Source: Paenibacillus polygoni (GTDB taxonomy: Bacteria > Bacillota > Bacilli > Paenibacillales > Paenibacillaceae). From it: a stretch of 64,000 bases of DNA. A program made the position numbers and the translations under genes. Numbering within the stretch: position 1 is the stretch's first letter; each line of letters starts with the position of its first letter. Shown piece after piece: positions 1 to 8,401 of this stretch. Location of the stretch: the NCBI RefSeq assembly GCF_030263935.1, contig NZ_CP127162.1:877501-941500 (forward strand), read 5' to 3'. The notes below the pieces were generated by a model that had not been told where the DNA came from, made no database searches, and worked only from the letters and a program-made list of their open reading frames with translations.

Positions 1-59
1 GGTAGAGCACCTGACTTTTAATCAGGGTGTCGAAGGTTCGAGCCCTTCATGGCTCACCA
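1..59 (+). tRNA. tRNA-Lys (UUU), 5' end cut by window
   Basis: The anticodon arm carries loop CTTTTAA (anticodon TTT), followed by a normal T arm (GGTTCGAGCC) and an encoded 3' CCA at 57-59. The acceptor 5' strand and the start of the D arm lie before the window. It is the first gene of a seven-tRNA run. Confidence 0.93.
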
Positions 60-70
60 TATATTTACAT

Positions 71-151
71 GCGCGTGTGGCGGAATTGGCAGACGCACTA
101 GACTTAGGATCTAGCGTCTTTGACGTGGGGGTTCGAGTCCCTTCACGCGCA
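71..151 (+). tRNA. tRNA-Leu (UAG)
   Basis: The acceptor arms GCGCGTG and CACGCGC pair. The anticodon loop is CTTAGGA (TAG). A long variable arm, typical of class II Leu tRNAs, precedes the T arm GGGGGTTCGAGTCCC. CCA is not encoded. Confidence 0.95.
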
Positions 152-161
152 TCCTTTAATT

Positions 162-233
162 GCGGACGTGGCTCAGCGGTAGAGCATCGCCTTGCCAAGG
201 CGAGGGTCGCGGGTTCGATTCCCGTCGTCCGCT
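162..233 (+). tRNA. tRNA-Gly (GCC)
   Basis: GCGGACG pairs with CGTCCGC. The anticodon loop is TTGCCAA (GCC). The T arm is GCGGGTTCGATTCCCGT. There is no encoded CCA. Confidence 0.95.
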
Positions 234-245
234 TTTATATCATTT

Positions 246-322
246 GCGCCCTTAGCTCAGCTGGATAGAGCGTTTGACTACGAATCAAAAGGCCGGGAGT
301 TCGAATCTCTCAGGGCGCGCCA
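246..322 (+). tRNA. tRNA-Arg (ACG)
   Basis: GCGCCCT pairs with AGGGCGC, the anticodon loop is CTACGAA (ACG, read as ICG), and CCA is encoded at 320-322. Confidence 0.95.
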
Positions 323-354
323 TTAACTTCTTTTAAAATAAGAAACTAAAATAA

Positions 355-434
355 GCCGGTGTGGCGGAATTGGCAGACGCGCGCGACTCAAAATCGTGAG
401 GGAAACCGTGGGGGTTCGAGTCCCTTCACCGGCA
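355..434 (+). tRNA. tRNA-Leu (CAA)
   Basis: The acceptor GCCGGTG pairs with CACCGGC. The anticodon stem CGCGA/TCGTG holds loop CTCAAAA (CAA). A long variable arm marks it as class II. CCA is not encoded. Confidence 0.95.
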
Positions 435-446
435 TAATATATATTA

Positions 447-520
447 CGGGATGTAGCTCAGCTTGGTAGAGCACCTGGTTTGGGACCAGGGGGTCGCATG
501 TTCAAATCGTGTCATCCCGA
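447..520 (+). tRNA. tRNA-Pro (UGG)
   Basis: CGGGATG pairs with CATCCCG. The anticodon stem CCTGG/CCAGG holds loop TTTGGGA (TGG). CCA is not encoded. Confidence 0.95.
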
Positions 521-529
521 TACTTATAC

Positions 530-600
530 GCGGGTGTAGTTCAATGGTAGAACTTCAGCCTTCCAAGCTGATAGCGTGGGTTCGATTCCCATCACCCGCT
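530..600 (+). tRNA. tRNA-Gly (UCC)
   Basis: GCGGGTG pairs with CACCCGC. The anticodon loop is CTTCCAA (TCC). It is the last gene of the tRNA run and a terminator follows directly. Confidence 0.95.
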
Positions 601-609
601 TCATTCGTA

Positions 610-645
610 AACCTTTTCGTGAAAGCGAAGGGGTTTTTATTATTT
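610..645 (+). terminator. Intrinsic terminator of the tRNA run
   Basis: AACCTTTTCG and CGAAGGGGTT form a stem with G-U pairs around a short loop, followed by a T-rich tract. Confidence 0.75.
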
Positions 646-798
646 TTTCATTTATAAGAGAGTAAGGATGTATTCTCAGGTCTTTCTTTTACGGAAGGAT
701 CTTATGTTTTTGGGACCATCGTTACGACGGTCCGTAATACGGTTAGTAATTGTAACAAACAGTGTTAATAAAAGAATATCCGGATTAATGGTTGAACT

Positions 799-846
799 GC
801 GCCCCATTTGTTAGATAAGACTAACAAGAGAGGGCGTATTTTTTTT
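799..846 (+). terminator. Hairpin with U tract
   Basis: GCGCCC pairs with GGGCGT, and an inner stem TTGTTAG/CTAACAA lies within it. Eight T's follow. It lies alone in the 646-910 gap; no gene is recognisable in that gap, although GGACCATCGT/ACGACGGTCC near 712-735 forms a second hairpin without a U tract. Confidence 0.6.
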
Positions 847-910
847 AGGTTGTTCAAATCTATATATGGTAAAATAAGGGCACCCTTTGGATTCTAGGAG
901 TGAGGTAACC

Positions 911-1143
911 ATGAAAGGACAAAGGGGAGAGAACTTTGGTATAATTCGGATTTCATATATTCTAGGAATCATGGCATCGTTGTCAATATTTTTATCTACT
1001 TTACTTAGCAATACGTTTTCAATTTATCTATAATCGCAAGCTTTAAAGCAGTTATTTTAGGAATCGAGGACAGTTCGTATTTAATGTGTTTGTATTTAAT
1101 ATAGTCATGTTATTTGTACTTGTTGTAGGGCTGTATTTTCTTT
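911..1143 (+). pseudogene. Small membrane protein gene, apparently frameshifted
   Basis: An ATG at 911 sits behind a good ribosome site (GAGGT) and opens a 40-codon frame with one membrane-like segment (ILGIMASLSIFLSTLL). The next frame continues after the stop with IIASFKAVILGIEDSS. The third frame then gives a second hydrophobic segment (NIVMLFVLVVGLYFL) ending in TAG at 1141-1143. Each change is a shift of -1, as if single bases were lost near 1030 and 1080. Joined, these would make a protein of about 78 residues with two membrane segments. The alternative is a genuine 40-residue peptide at 911-1033 with chance hydrophobic reading beyond it. Confidence 0.4.
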
Positions 1144-1200
1144 AGCTTTGTCATTTTGGAATATTGATTTTCTAATGAAGTGAGAGAGTAGGAGAATCTG

Positions 1201-1780
1201 TTGAGGAAATTATGGATTGTTGCTATTTGTAGCTTAACGCTGCTTACCGCTTGTTCTCAGAAAGATGATTCATTAGGAGAATATGAAAGTAACCTGGAAG
1301 AAGAAAAAACAAAATTTACGGAAATATTAAATGAAAAAGAAAAAAGATATAGGAATTAAATCAAACGATTCAGCAACTGAATACAAAGATCGATAATTAT
1401 CATATAGAAAAGAAAACTATGCTTTTATAAGTAATATTTCAATGGAGTTTGTTCAAGCTCACACAACAGGAGATATAGAAAAGCTACGCCAATTGTTATT
1501 GGACGACATTATGCTTGAAGAAAAAGATAACAAGTTATACGCTAAAGATGCTAACGGTGATGAGTGGCTGTTATTTAATAATGAAAAAAAGATTCATCTC
1601 GATGATTGGGTAATCCAAGGGTATGAATATGATCCTAAATCAAATACATTTCAGATCTTTATTAGGGAATTTTACACCGACTTAAAGGGTGAACCTGAAA
1701 TCCCTCCAACATTCCTACATTTAAGTTTTATAAAGTTTAACGAAGAGTGGAAGATTGCTGGTTTAGAATTTGACATATAG
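1201..1780 (+). pseudogene. Lipoprotein with coiled coil and NTF2-like C-terminus, two frameshifts
   Basis: TTG at 1201 follows AGGAG. The first frame gives a lipoprotein signal with lipobox LTAC and an acidic coiled coil, ending at 1357-1359. The second frame takes over at 1353 with coil-like ELNQTIQQLNTKIDNYHIE, ending near 1427. The third frame runs from the ENYAFISNIS segment just before ATG 1442 to the stop at 1780, and its last 110 residues resemble small secreted NTF2-like domains. Restoring one G near 1353 and one A in the A tract near 1407 gives one continuous protein of about 193 residues. Either the gene is decaying or these are base-calling deletions. The 1442-1780 part alone could still be called as a separate 112-residue ORF. 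Confidence 0.65.
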
Positions 1781-1842
1781 AAACTTATAAGTGTTTATTA
1801 GCCGCAAACTTGCAAAAGAGACCTTGTTGAGAGACTATTAAG

Positions 1843-1867
1843 AGACCTTAAGAAGGTCTTTTTTTAT
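1843..1867 (+). terminator. Intrinsic terminator after the lipoprotein gene
   Basis: A perfect 7-bp stem AGACCTT/AAGGTCT is followed by T8. The rest of the 1868-2188 gap is very AT-rich and holds no other recognised gene. Confidence 0.8.
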
Positions 1868-2188
1868 TATGGCTTTAGTCAGTTGAGTGTATGAAACGCG
1901 CAAAACAATAAACACACGCTATGAATTAAACCCTGAATGTTAGACATCAACTAATATTGAAGGTTCCATTTAATGGGCGGGTAGCCCTGATTTTTATATT
2001 GTATTTAATTCTCTATTATTAATTTAATTCTATCAAATCTTTATGTGGAATAATCAGTATCTATCTTTTGGTGAAAAGTGAATGAAAATGATATTTTTTA
2101 AAATTTTTATGTTATTTTAATGTTTTGTTTTATAAAACCTTTATATTTAATAGAGTGAGAAGGAAATCGCGAAGGGAGTTTTTAAAAA

Positions 2189-3295
2189 TTGGATAATAAA
2201 CCATTACAAAATGATAACGAAGAAGAAAAGAAAGATTCTTTAACTGAAGAACAGGAAACAGCAGTACAGCAAGAAACATCTCCAGAGACAGTAATGCAAG
2301 AGGAGAATGTGGAGACGTTAGCAGATGATCATTCTGAGGTTACTACAAAAGGAAAAAGCAGCTTAGTATGGATGATTGTATCAGGAGTTCTTGCTGTAAT
2401 TCTTGTTATCGTACTAATCAAGCCTCCATTTGGGGGAGACAATGAAGCTGTGGCTTCAGTCAACGGTACTAAGATTACAAAGGACGACTTATATAGTGAA
2501 TTGGTGACACTTGGTGGAACGTCCACACTTGATAATTTGATTACTATGGAACTTATTGACCAGGCGGCAGCGGAGGCCAACGTCTCTATTACAGAAGAAG
2601 ATGTGAACGCTGAGATAGAAGCGCTCAAGACGCAATTTGGCGGTGAAGAAGCCCTAAATTCAGCTCTTGCCCAATCAGGCATGACACTTGATGACCTCAA
2701 GGAAAACACGGAAATTCAAGTGAAAATCCGCAAAATTTTAGAGCCGCAAACGAAGGTGACAGACGAAGATATTAGCACCTATTACGAAGAGAACAAAGAT
2801 TCATTTGCTACTCCAGAGCAAGTAAGAGCTTCACATATCCTTGTAGCAACGAAGGAAGAAGCTGAAGCGATTAAGAAAGAGCTGGATGGAGGAGCAGACT
2901 TTGCAGCCTTGGCATCTGAGAAATCTACAGATACAGCTTCAGCAACGAATGGCGGAGATCTTGGATTCTTCGGTGAAGGTCAAATGGTAGAAGAGTTCGA
3001 GAAAGCAGCTTTCTCCTTGGAAATCAATGAGATCAGTGAACCAGTCAAGTCCGATCATGGTTACCATATTATTAAGAAAACAGATTATAAAGAAGCTGCA
3101 AATCCAACACTTGAAGATAAAAAAGAAGATATTCGCAAATTGCTAGTAGATCAACAAGTTAGCGAACTGTCTTCCACATGGTTGTCTGATCTGCGTTCCA
3201 ATGCAAAGATAACCAATAAACTTGAAGAAACAAAGACTACTGAGTCTACTGATCCTACAGAAACGACAACAACCGAAACGACAACAACTGAATAA
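2189..3295 (+). CDS. Membrane-anchored PrsA/SurA-like peptidyl-prolyl isomerase
   Basis: Likely extracytoplasmic foldase that helps exported proteins fold by isomerising prolyl bonds. The 368 residues read: acidic cytoplasmic segment 1-55; one membrane segment about 58-79; SurA/PrsA N-terminal-like helical domain about 85-200; parvulin (PPIC) domain about 209-300 with the family-like ASHIL, GGDLGFFGEGQMV and HGYHIIK motifs; and a Thr/Glu-rich low-complexity tail. There is no lipobox, so anchoring is by the uncleaved membrane helix and not by lipid as in classical PrsA. The TTG start follows GAAGGGAG with a 10-base gap. It is a single gene with terminators on both sides. Confidence 0.88.
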   Translation: MDNKPLQNDNEEEKKDSLTEEQETAVQQETSPETVMQEENVETLADDHSEVTTKGKSSLVWMIVSGVLAVILVIVLIKPPFGGDNEAVASVNGTKITKDDLYSELVTLGGTSTLDNLITMELIDQAAAEANVSITEEDVNAEIEALKTQFGGEEALNSALAQSGMTLDDLKENTEIQVKIRKILEPQTKVTDEDISTYYEENKDSFATPEQVRASHILVATKEEAEAIKKELDGGADFAALASEKSTDTASATNGGDLGFFGEGQMVEEFEKAAFSLEINEISEPVKSDHGYHIIKKTDYKEAANPTLEDKKEDIRKLLVDQQVSELSSTWLSDLRSNAKITNKLEETKTTESTDPTETTTTETTTTE

Positions 3296-3322
3296 GCGAC
3301 AGAAATTCGATGAAATAAGAAG

Positions 3323-3360
3323 AGAAGGCACCAATAAAATGGGTTGCCTTCTTTTTTTTG
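3323..3360 (+). terminator. Intrinsic terminator of the foldase gene
   Basis: AGAAGGCA pairs with TGCCTTCT (with a short bulged extension), followed by T8. Confidence 0.8.
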
Positions 3361-3774
3361 CTTATACCAGGATCGTTGTATACTTATCTTGCTATATTTT
3401 AAATGTGATAAAAAGTTCGGTGCGATTTCTTTTGATGTTAATGGATAAGAAATTATAACAATACCTAAAAAATAATGGTCAATCCGCTTTATTGTTAATG
3501 CAAGCTATTAGGCTTGCATATTTTTATGAACTTTGCAACGAATCGAATCGAATTTTACTTTTTGATAACCTTGAATTCTAAATTTAGGTTCTTTTTTTTT
3601 GCAGCTGATCAGGAAATTTTGAGTTTAATTAATTATTCCCTTGTCTGATTGTTGCTAATTATGACATGATATACCAAAAGAATCAGGGTTCTATAATTTG
3701 TATAAAGCTGAATTAGCGGACAGGGCTGTGCACGATCAATTCGGTGGAACTGATAACTTATGGGGGCATAGAAT
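3361..3774. other. Intergenic gap with one terminator-like hairpin
   Basis: An AT-rich gap of 414 bases. A perfect 8-bp stem ATGCAAGC/GCTTGCAT at 3498-3519 is followed by a weak T tract. No open frame with a ribosome site was seen. Confidence 0.5.
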
Positions 3775-4209
3775 ATGATTGAATTTAGGGAGATCGATAG
3801 AAATAATTTTTTTGATGTGATTAAGCTGGGTGTGGCAGATAGACAGAAAGAGTTTGTAGCGAATAATTTGTTTTCTCTGGCACAGGCTAAGGCATTTCCG
3901 GAGTGTATCTGTTTGTCGATCTATCACGATGACCTTTTAGTAGGGTTTACAATGTACTGTATAGATGATGAGGATCAGGAATACTGGATCTACCGTGTAA
4001 TGATTGATGAGAAGTATCAGTCAAAAGGCTATGGCAAGGCTGCAATGGAGAAGCTAATCGACAGGATTAAAGAGGATGAAAAGCATGAGGTAATCTACAT
4101 AAGCTTTGAACCAGATAATACTTGGGCAAAGATTTTATATGAGAAGTTAGGATTTGCAGCAGATGGTCGTATAATTGAGGGAGAAGTAGTTTACAAGCTG
4201 GAGTATTAA
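3775..4209 (+). CDS. GNAT-family N-acetyltransferase
   Basis: Transfers an acetyl group from acetyl-CoA to an unknown amine substrate. The 144 residues fit one GNAT fold: strands ending in YWIYRVMIDEKYQSKGYGKAAM, where the Q/R-x-x-G-x-G/A acetyl-CoA loop is seen as QSKGYG, and a C-terminal NTWAKILYEKLGFAADGR segment typical of spermidine/amino-acid acetyltransferases. ATG 3775 follows TGGGGG. It stands alone between two gaps, with a terminator after it, so context gives no hint of the substrate. Confidence 0.85.
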   Translation: MIEFREIDRNNFFDVIKLGVADRQKEFVANNLFSLAQAKAFPECICLSIYHDDLLVGFTMYCIDDEDQEYWIYRVMIDEKYQSKGYGKAAMEKLIDRIKEDEKHEVIYISFEPDNTWAKILYEKLGFAADGRIIEGEVVYKLEY

Positions 4210-4227
4210 TACGAGATGGAGATGCGA

Positions 4228-4255
4228 GCCTTGATAGATTATCAGGGTCTTTTTT
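4228..4255 (+). terminator. Intrinsic terminator of the acetyltransferase gene
   Basis: GCCTTGATA pairs with TATCAGGGT (two G-U pairs) around a 3-base loop, followed by T6. Confidence 0.75.
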
Positions 4256-4434
4256 GTTGTGATGAATGGTTTTAAAATCCCTTATCTTTAGCGGCATAGC
4301 AACGTATTAGGGGTCATTTTTAGAAGTAATGTACTTAAAGAGAATTTATATATTTAGTTCACTGTGTCCGTTTTCTAAGTTCACAACTGTTATATAGATA
4401 AACAAGCAGAAAGGGGGAGAGGGCACTGGAGCGA

Positions 4435-5001
4435 ATGGAACAATACATAGCTGACGTGAAGGCTGGAGACATCGAGAAATTCAGTTATATTGTACATCAA
4501 TATGAAAGGCAGATATTCATCTATTGCAGCCGGATTTTGAACAGCGAACAAGATGCGGAGGACGCGATCCAAGAGATTTTCTTTAAGGCGTACAAGTCGA
4601 TTGATTCCTATAAACCGAAGTATAGTTTTAACTCCTGGCTGTACAAGATTGCTTATAACCACTGTATTAATATCCTCAGAAAAAGAAAAGTATATGAGAA
4701 GGCTAAGTCTCTGCTTTTTATGGAGGAGCGAAGCAAAACAAATACGGATGTTCATGAGCGAAGTATTTTTAGTCCTGCATTTGAAAAAGTATTTCTCAGT
4801 CTCAGTCATGCGGAACGGAGTCTACTTATTCTTCATGTATTTCACGAAAAAACCTATCAAGAAATATCGGAGATCACAGGAACCAGCTCAGAAGCTGTCC
4901 GAAAAAGAATCAGCAGAACAAAGATGAAAGTGAAAAAAACATGGATGGAGCGGGAGGATGAGGAGGAATGGACATTTTCACTAATGAAAACCAAAGCATA
5001 A
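4435..5001 (+). CDS. ECF-type sigma factor
   Basis: An alternative RNA polymerase sigma subunit of 188 residues. Region 2 lies at about 10-80, with the core-binding stretch DAEDAIQEIFFKAYKSI and the FNSWLYKIAYNHCINILRK helix. Region 4 lies at about 118-170, with the helix-turn-helix KTYQEISEITGTSSEAVRKR. Regions 1 and 3 are absent, as in ECF sigmas. Its end overlaps the next gene by 34 bases, the usual arrangement with a cognate anti-sigma factor. No ECF-type promoter could be assigned upstream. Confidence 0.92.
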   Translation: MEQYIADVKAGDIEKFSYIVHQYERQIFIYCSRILNSEQDAEDAIQEIFFKAYKSIDSYKPKYSFNSWLYKIAYNHCINILRKRKVYEKAKSLLFMEERSKTNTDVHERSIFSPAFEKVFLSLSHAERSLLILHVFHEKTYQEISEITGTSSEAVRKRISRTKMKVKKTWMEREDEEEWTFSLMKTKA

Positions 5002-5933
5002 GGCGGCATAGTGTCACGGACGAAGAAATTAGGCATATTTCGGTCGCCCCTCGTGTTATAGATCAGATCACGAACTCAACAATGAAGAAAAAAAGTAACC
5101 ATAGATGGAAAACAGTGTCTTTGTTCCTTCTCTTCTGTGTGTGTATTGCTTCGGTAACAACCTATGCTGCCGAGGAATTTGCGAAAATCTATAATAAGAA
5201 GGGGAAAGTCGTCGTTGACACGTATCCTATGAAAGATCGTAACTATTATTCAAAAGAATCTAAACGGATAGAAAAATTGAAACCAGAAGCCAAACCCGGA
5301 GAACTCATAGCATATTTCCCCATAGAAACTGACTTGCAAGCCTATCTTGGCCCAACTAAAATTCTTTATGAGTATAAACCCATCCAATATTACGATATCA
5401 ACGAGTTGTATAAGAAAGCAAAAAGTACAAATGCACCAGATCTGATATCCCCCTCCTATTTATCCAAAGGATACACGTTTCATTTTGCAACAATCTGGCC
5501 GAAATATCCTTCAGCTGGAGATGGAGAAGGTTCTGAATATGATAAGCTGCTTCAAAGGCTTAGTTCGAAGGCAATAGGAACCAACGAGAAAATCATCTCA
5601 GAGACTCTGCAGTGGAGTAAGGCCGGTAGCGTTCATCTCTACTTTTCTACAAAGAATGAACCAAACAGTCTAATAGTTATGGCTTCATATGGTCTAGGAC
5701 TACAGGTACCTCAACCAGCTGGCGCGATAAGCAGGAAAATAAAGATAGATACACAGCAAGCACTAATTATGCATGATTCAAGTAATACTTACTTTAACAC
5801 CAGAATCGCTTGGTATGATGAATCAACTTCCACAGCATACTTTATGGAAGATAATGCAAATATCGCTTTAAGTGAAGAAGAGATGGTGAAGATGGCGGGT
5901 CGTCTAATTCATGCAATATCAAAAAAAGAATAG
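4968..5933 (+). CDS. Membrane-bound anti-sigma factor, probable partner of the preceding sigma
   Basis: A protein of 321 residues with a short cytoplasmic N-terminus (1-47), one membrane helix (about 48-67) and a large extracellular domain. The C-terminal part, with TRIAWYDEST..YFMEDNANIALSEEEMVKMAGRLI, resembles the DUF4367-type domain found in Bacillales anti-sigma factors. ATG 4968 lies inside the sigma gene behind GAGGAGG, suggesting coupled translation. No zinc-binding HxxxCxxC motif was seen in the short N-terminus, so sigma binding must use another surface. The function is inferred from position and topology. Confidence 0.75.
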   Translation: MDIFTNENQSIRRHSVTDEEIRHISVAPRVIDQITNSTMKKKSNHRWKTVSLFLLFCVCIASVTTYAAEEFAKIYNKKGKVVVDTYPMKDRNYYSKESKRIEKLKPEAKPGELIAYFPIETDLQAYLGPTKILYEYKPIQYYDINELYKKAKSTNAPDLISPSYLSKGYTFHFATIWPKYPSAGDGEGSEYDKLLQRLSSKAIGTNEKIISETLQWSKAGSVHLYFSTKNEPNSLIVMASYGLGLQVPQPAGAISRKIKIDTQQALIMHDSSNTYFNTRIAWYDESTSTAYFMEDNANIALSEEEMVKMAGRLIHAISKKE

Positions 5934-5945
5934 ATAAATAACTAT

Positions 5946-6013
5946 AGCACTTTTTATAGAATAGGTAACTAACCATAGGGTTAGGATACTTGATTCTTGA
6001 GGGTGCTTTTTTG
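5946..6013 (+). terminator. Possible terminator with nested hairpin
   Basis: An outer stem AGCAC/GTGCT runs into T6 and encloses a CTAACC/GGTTAG hairpin. The loop between the outer arms is long, so this is a weak call. Confidence 0.45.
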
Positions 6014-6117
6014 TGAGCAAATGGGAGCGGTTAGAGGGCCTTAGAAAAAAATAGGGACCAATTATAAGAAATATATTGAATTAATGGAAATGGTAGATTA
6101 CAATAAACCCAACTAAC

Positions 6118-6136
6118 ATACTAGTATGACTAGTAT
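6118..6136 (+). promoter_or_regulatory. Candidate GntR/FadR-type operator
   Basis: A 9-base tandem repeat (ACTAGTATG, ACTAGTATT) contains a perfect palindrome ATACTAGTAT. Bases 6122-6132 read TAGTATGACTA, an exact match to the FadR-subfamily GntR consensus TNGTNNNACNA. A GntR/FCD regulator is encoded in the operon that starts 350 bases downstream. Confidence 0.5.
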
Positions 6137-6244
6137 TCAAAAGCAGCTGAAGTTAGTTTTGAGGCATTTCCGTATTTGCTTGTTCTTCAAGGGGCGTTTT
6201 GTAAAGAGTCTATTGAAAAAGCGGTGTTGTTTTAAAAGCTGTAT

Positions 6245-6258
6245 TGTAAGCGCTTTTT
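6245..6258 (+). promoter_or_regulatory. Partial cre (CcpA) site
   Basis: TGTAAGCGCTTTTT matches the core of the cre consensus TGWAARCGYTWNCW, with mismatches only at the 3' end. Its place in the leader of a sugar operon fits carbon catabolite repression. Confidence 0.5.
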
Positions 6259-6392
6259 TTAAATGAGTGGGTCCAAAGATACGTTATGTAATATGGAATG
6301 TGTCTATTGCAGAGACCTATTGATCTAATAGAAAAGGGGGATTTGAATCGCAGATTTAATAGAAGGGTTACTCATCGGGTGATGAGGATATT

Positions 6393-6416
6393 CATTCGTG
6401 AGCTCATTCGTGAGTT
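6393..6416 (+). repeat. 12-bp tandem duplication in operon leader
   Basis: CATTCGTGAGCT is followed at once by CATTCGTGAGTT. No role is known. It lies between the candidate operators and the first permease gene. Confidence 0.6.
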
Positions 6417-6480
6417 GAAACTTAGATTCTAAGAACCGTAATGACACCAGTCAGGGCCGAGCTTAAATGGATTGGAGTGA

Positions 6481-7452
6481 ATGATGAACATGGATACGAA
6501 AACCGTAAGCAGTACACAGCCCCAAATAAAAATGGCACCTAAAAGCAAACTGCAAATGATAGGATCTCTTCTTCGCAAAGACTGGCAGCTATACTCCTTG
6601 CTTGTATTGCCTATTATCTACTTACTTATATTTAAATACGGTCCGATGATTGGAAATGTGATTGCGTTTCGCCGTTTTGTACCTGGAGGAAGTATCTTCG
6701 GAGAAAAATGGGTAGGACTGCATTATTTCCAGATGTTCATCCATGATCCGACATTCTGGCGAGTATTCACAAACACGATTATTCTAGGCGGACTTACGAT
6801 GCTTCTTACTTTTCCGATGCCGATTATTTTTGCCCTTCTGCTTAATGAAGTGAAGAGCAAAAAGTTTAAGAAATTTGTGCAAACAGCATCTTACCTCCCA
6901 CACTTTCTATCCATCGTTATCGTCGCAGGGATGATTCTGCAGTTGACTGCCACAAATGGTTCCATCAATGCATTAGTACAATTCTTCACAGGTGAGACGA
7001 TTAACTTTATGCAACGTGCGGAGTGGTTCCGTACCATCTATATTACTTCTGAAATCTGGCAAGGCATGGGCTGGGGGGCCATACTCTATCTCGCAGCACT
7101 CACTACAATTGATGACTCCCTATATGAAGCAGCAAGAATTGACGGGGCGAATCGCTGGAAACAGACGTTGCATGTAACGATTCCAGGCATTTTACCAACG
7201 ATCGTAACGCTGCTCATTCTAAATATGGGAAGTTTCCTTGCGGTAGGATTTGAGAAAATTCTCTTACTATACAACCCACTTATCTACGAAACTTCGGATG
7301 TGATATCCACTTATCTCTATCGTGTCGGAATTGGGTCTAGTAACTTCAGTTATGCAACAGCGATTGGTCTGTTTGAGTCCATTATCGGGTTAATCCTTGT
7401 TTTCTCGGTAAATGCCATCTCACGCAGACTGACAGAACGAAGCTTATGGTAA
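6481..7452 (+). CDS. Sugar ABC transporter permease, LplB type
   Basis: Inner-membrane channel subunit of a carbohydrate importer, 323 residues with about six membrane helices beginning near residue 38 (LLVLPIIYLLIFKYGPMIG). The EAA loop that docks the ATPase is seen as YEAARIDGANRWKQTLHVTIPGI. The LplB-like family imports oligosaccharides including aldouronates. It is first in an operon with a second permease 13 bases downstream. No ATPase gene is present, so a shared MsmX-like ATPase is likely. ATG 6484 is an equally possible start, better spaced from GGAG. Confidence 0.9.
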   Translation: MMNMDTKTVSSTQPQIKMAPKSKLQMIGSLLRKDWQLYSLLVLPIIYLLIFKYGPMIGNVIAFRRFVPGGSIFGEKWVGLHYFQMFIHDPTFWRVFTNTIILGGLTMLLTFPMPIIFALLLNEVKSKKFKKFVQTASYLPHFLSIVIVAGMILQLTATNGSINALVQFFTGETINFMQRAEWFRTIYITSEIWQGMGWGAILYLAALTTIDDSLYEAARIDGANRWKQTLHVTIPGILPTIVTLLILNMGSFLAVGFEKILLLYNPLIYETSDVISTYLYRVGIGSSNFSYATAIGLFESIIGLILVFSVNAISRRLTERSLW

Positions 7453-7465
7453 GGGGGAGTGAGAT

Positions 7466-8338
7466 ATGAAGGAATCCATGTCCTATAAAATATTCAAAAC
7501 TTGCAACGCGGTCTTCTTACTATGTATTGTCTTTATCACTTTGTATCCCTTTCTCAATGTAGTCGCACAGTCGTTCAGCAGTGAAGCCTATATTAATTCG
7601 GGAAAGGTGAATCTCATTCCGAAAGGATTTAATATCGATACTTACAAGACCGTAGTAAAAGACAACATGTTCTGGACTAATTACAAAAACACCGTTGTTT
7701 ATACTTTAGTGGGAACAGCTATTTCTATGTTTTTGTCTACGATTTTTGCCTACGCCTTATCTAAAAAAAGACTCATGGGGCGCAAGTTTCTAACGATGTT
7801 TGCCGTCTTCACTATGTTTTTTAATGGCGGACTGATTCCCAACTACGTACTGATTAACAGCCTTGGATTCAGTAATTCCATGTGGGCCCTTGTTATTCCA
7901 GGGGCAATCAGCATATATAACATGCTCATTATGAAATCTTTCTTTGAGAACATGCCGGAAGAATTAGAAGAAGCCGCAGCTATTGATGGACTAAGTACGT
8001 ACGGGATTTTATTTCGTATCATTCTGCCACTTAGTAAAGCGGTTATGGCGACGATGGTTCTATTCTATGCCGTTGGGCACTGGAACTCCTGGTTTCCAGC
8101 CTTTCTGTACCTTGATCAAAAAGAAAAGTTCCCGGTTACGATTTACCTTCGGAATATGATTGCTGCTGCTACGGGAGGAACTTCGGCAGGAGCTACATCC
8201 GCTGATAATTTGACTCAAATTTCTGCTAACATCAAATCAGTCACCATGGTTTTGACGATTTTACCTATTTTAACGATTTATCCTTTTGTCCAAAAGTATT
8301 TTGTATCCGGTATCATGCTTGGATCGGTCAAGGGTTAA
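7466..8338 (+). CDS. Sugar ABC transporter permease, LplC/YtcP type
   Basis: The second channel subunit, 290 residues with six predicted helices. The EAA loop reads LEEAAAIDGLSTYGILFRIILPLS, and the C-terminus YFVSGIMLGSVKG is typical of this family. A ribosome site AAGGGGGAG precedes ATG 7466. It pairs with the upstream LplB-like protein to form the heterodimeric pore. In Paenibacillus sp. JDR-2 the same pair (lplB, ytcP) belongs to the aldouronate utilisation cluster with the GH67 gene aguA. Confidence 0.9.
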   Translation: MKESMSYKIFKTCNAVFLLCIVFITLYPFLNVVAQSFSSEAYINSGKVNLIPKGFNIDTYKTVVKDNMFWTNYKNTVVYTLVGTAISMFLSTIFAYALSKKRLMGRKFLTMFAVFTMFFNGGLIPNYVLINSLGFSNSMWALVIPGAISIYNMLIMKSFFENMPEELEEAAAIDGLSTYGILFRIILPLSKAVMATMVLFYAVGHWNSWFPAFLYLDQKEKFPVTIYLRNMIAAATGGTSAGATSADNLTQISANIKSVTMVLTILPILTIYPFVQKYFVSGIMLGSVKG

Positions 8339-8401
8339 CACCTAAGACATGACAAGATCGTTCAATCGTAAGTGAATCATCAAATTATGGGGGGCAACAA
8401 A

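Noticed and set aside
77..657. Open frames over the tRNA run
   Set aside because: They lie across clear tRNA genes and have no ribosome sites.
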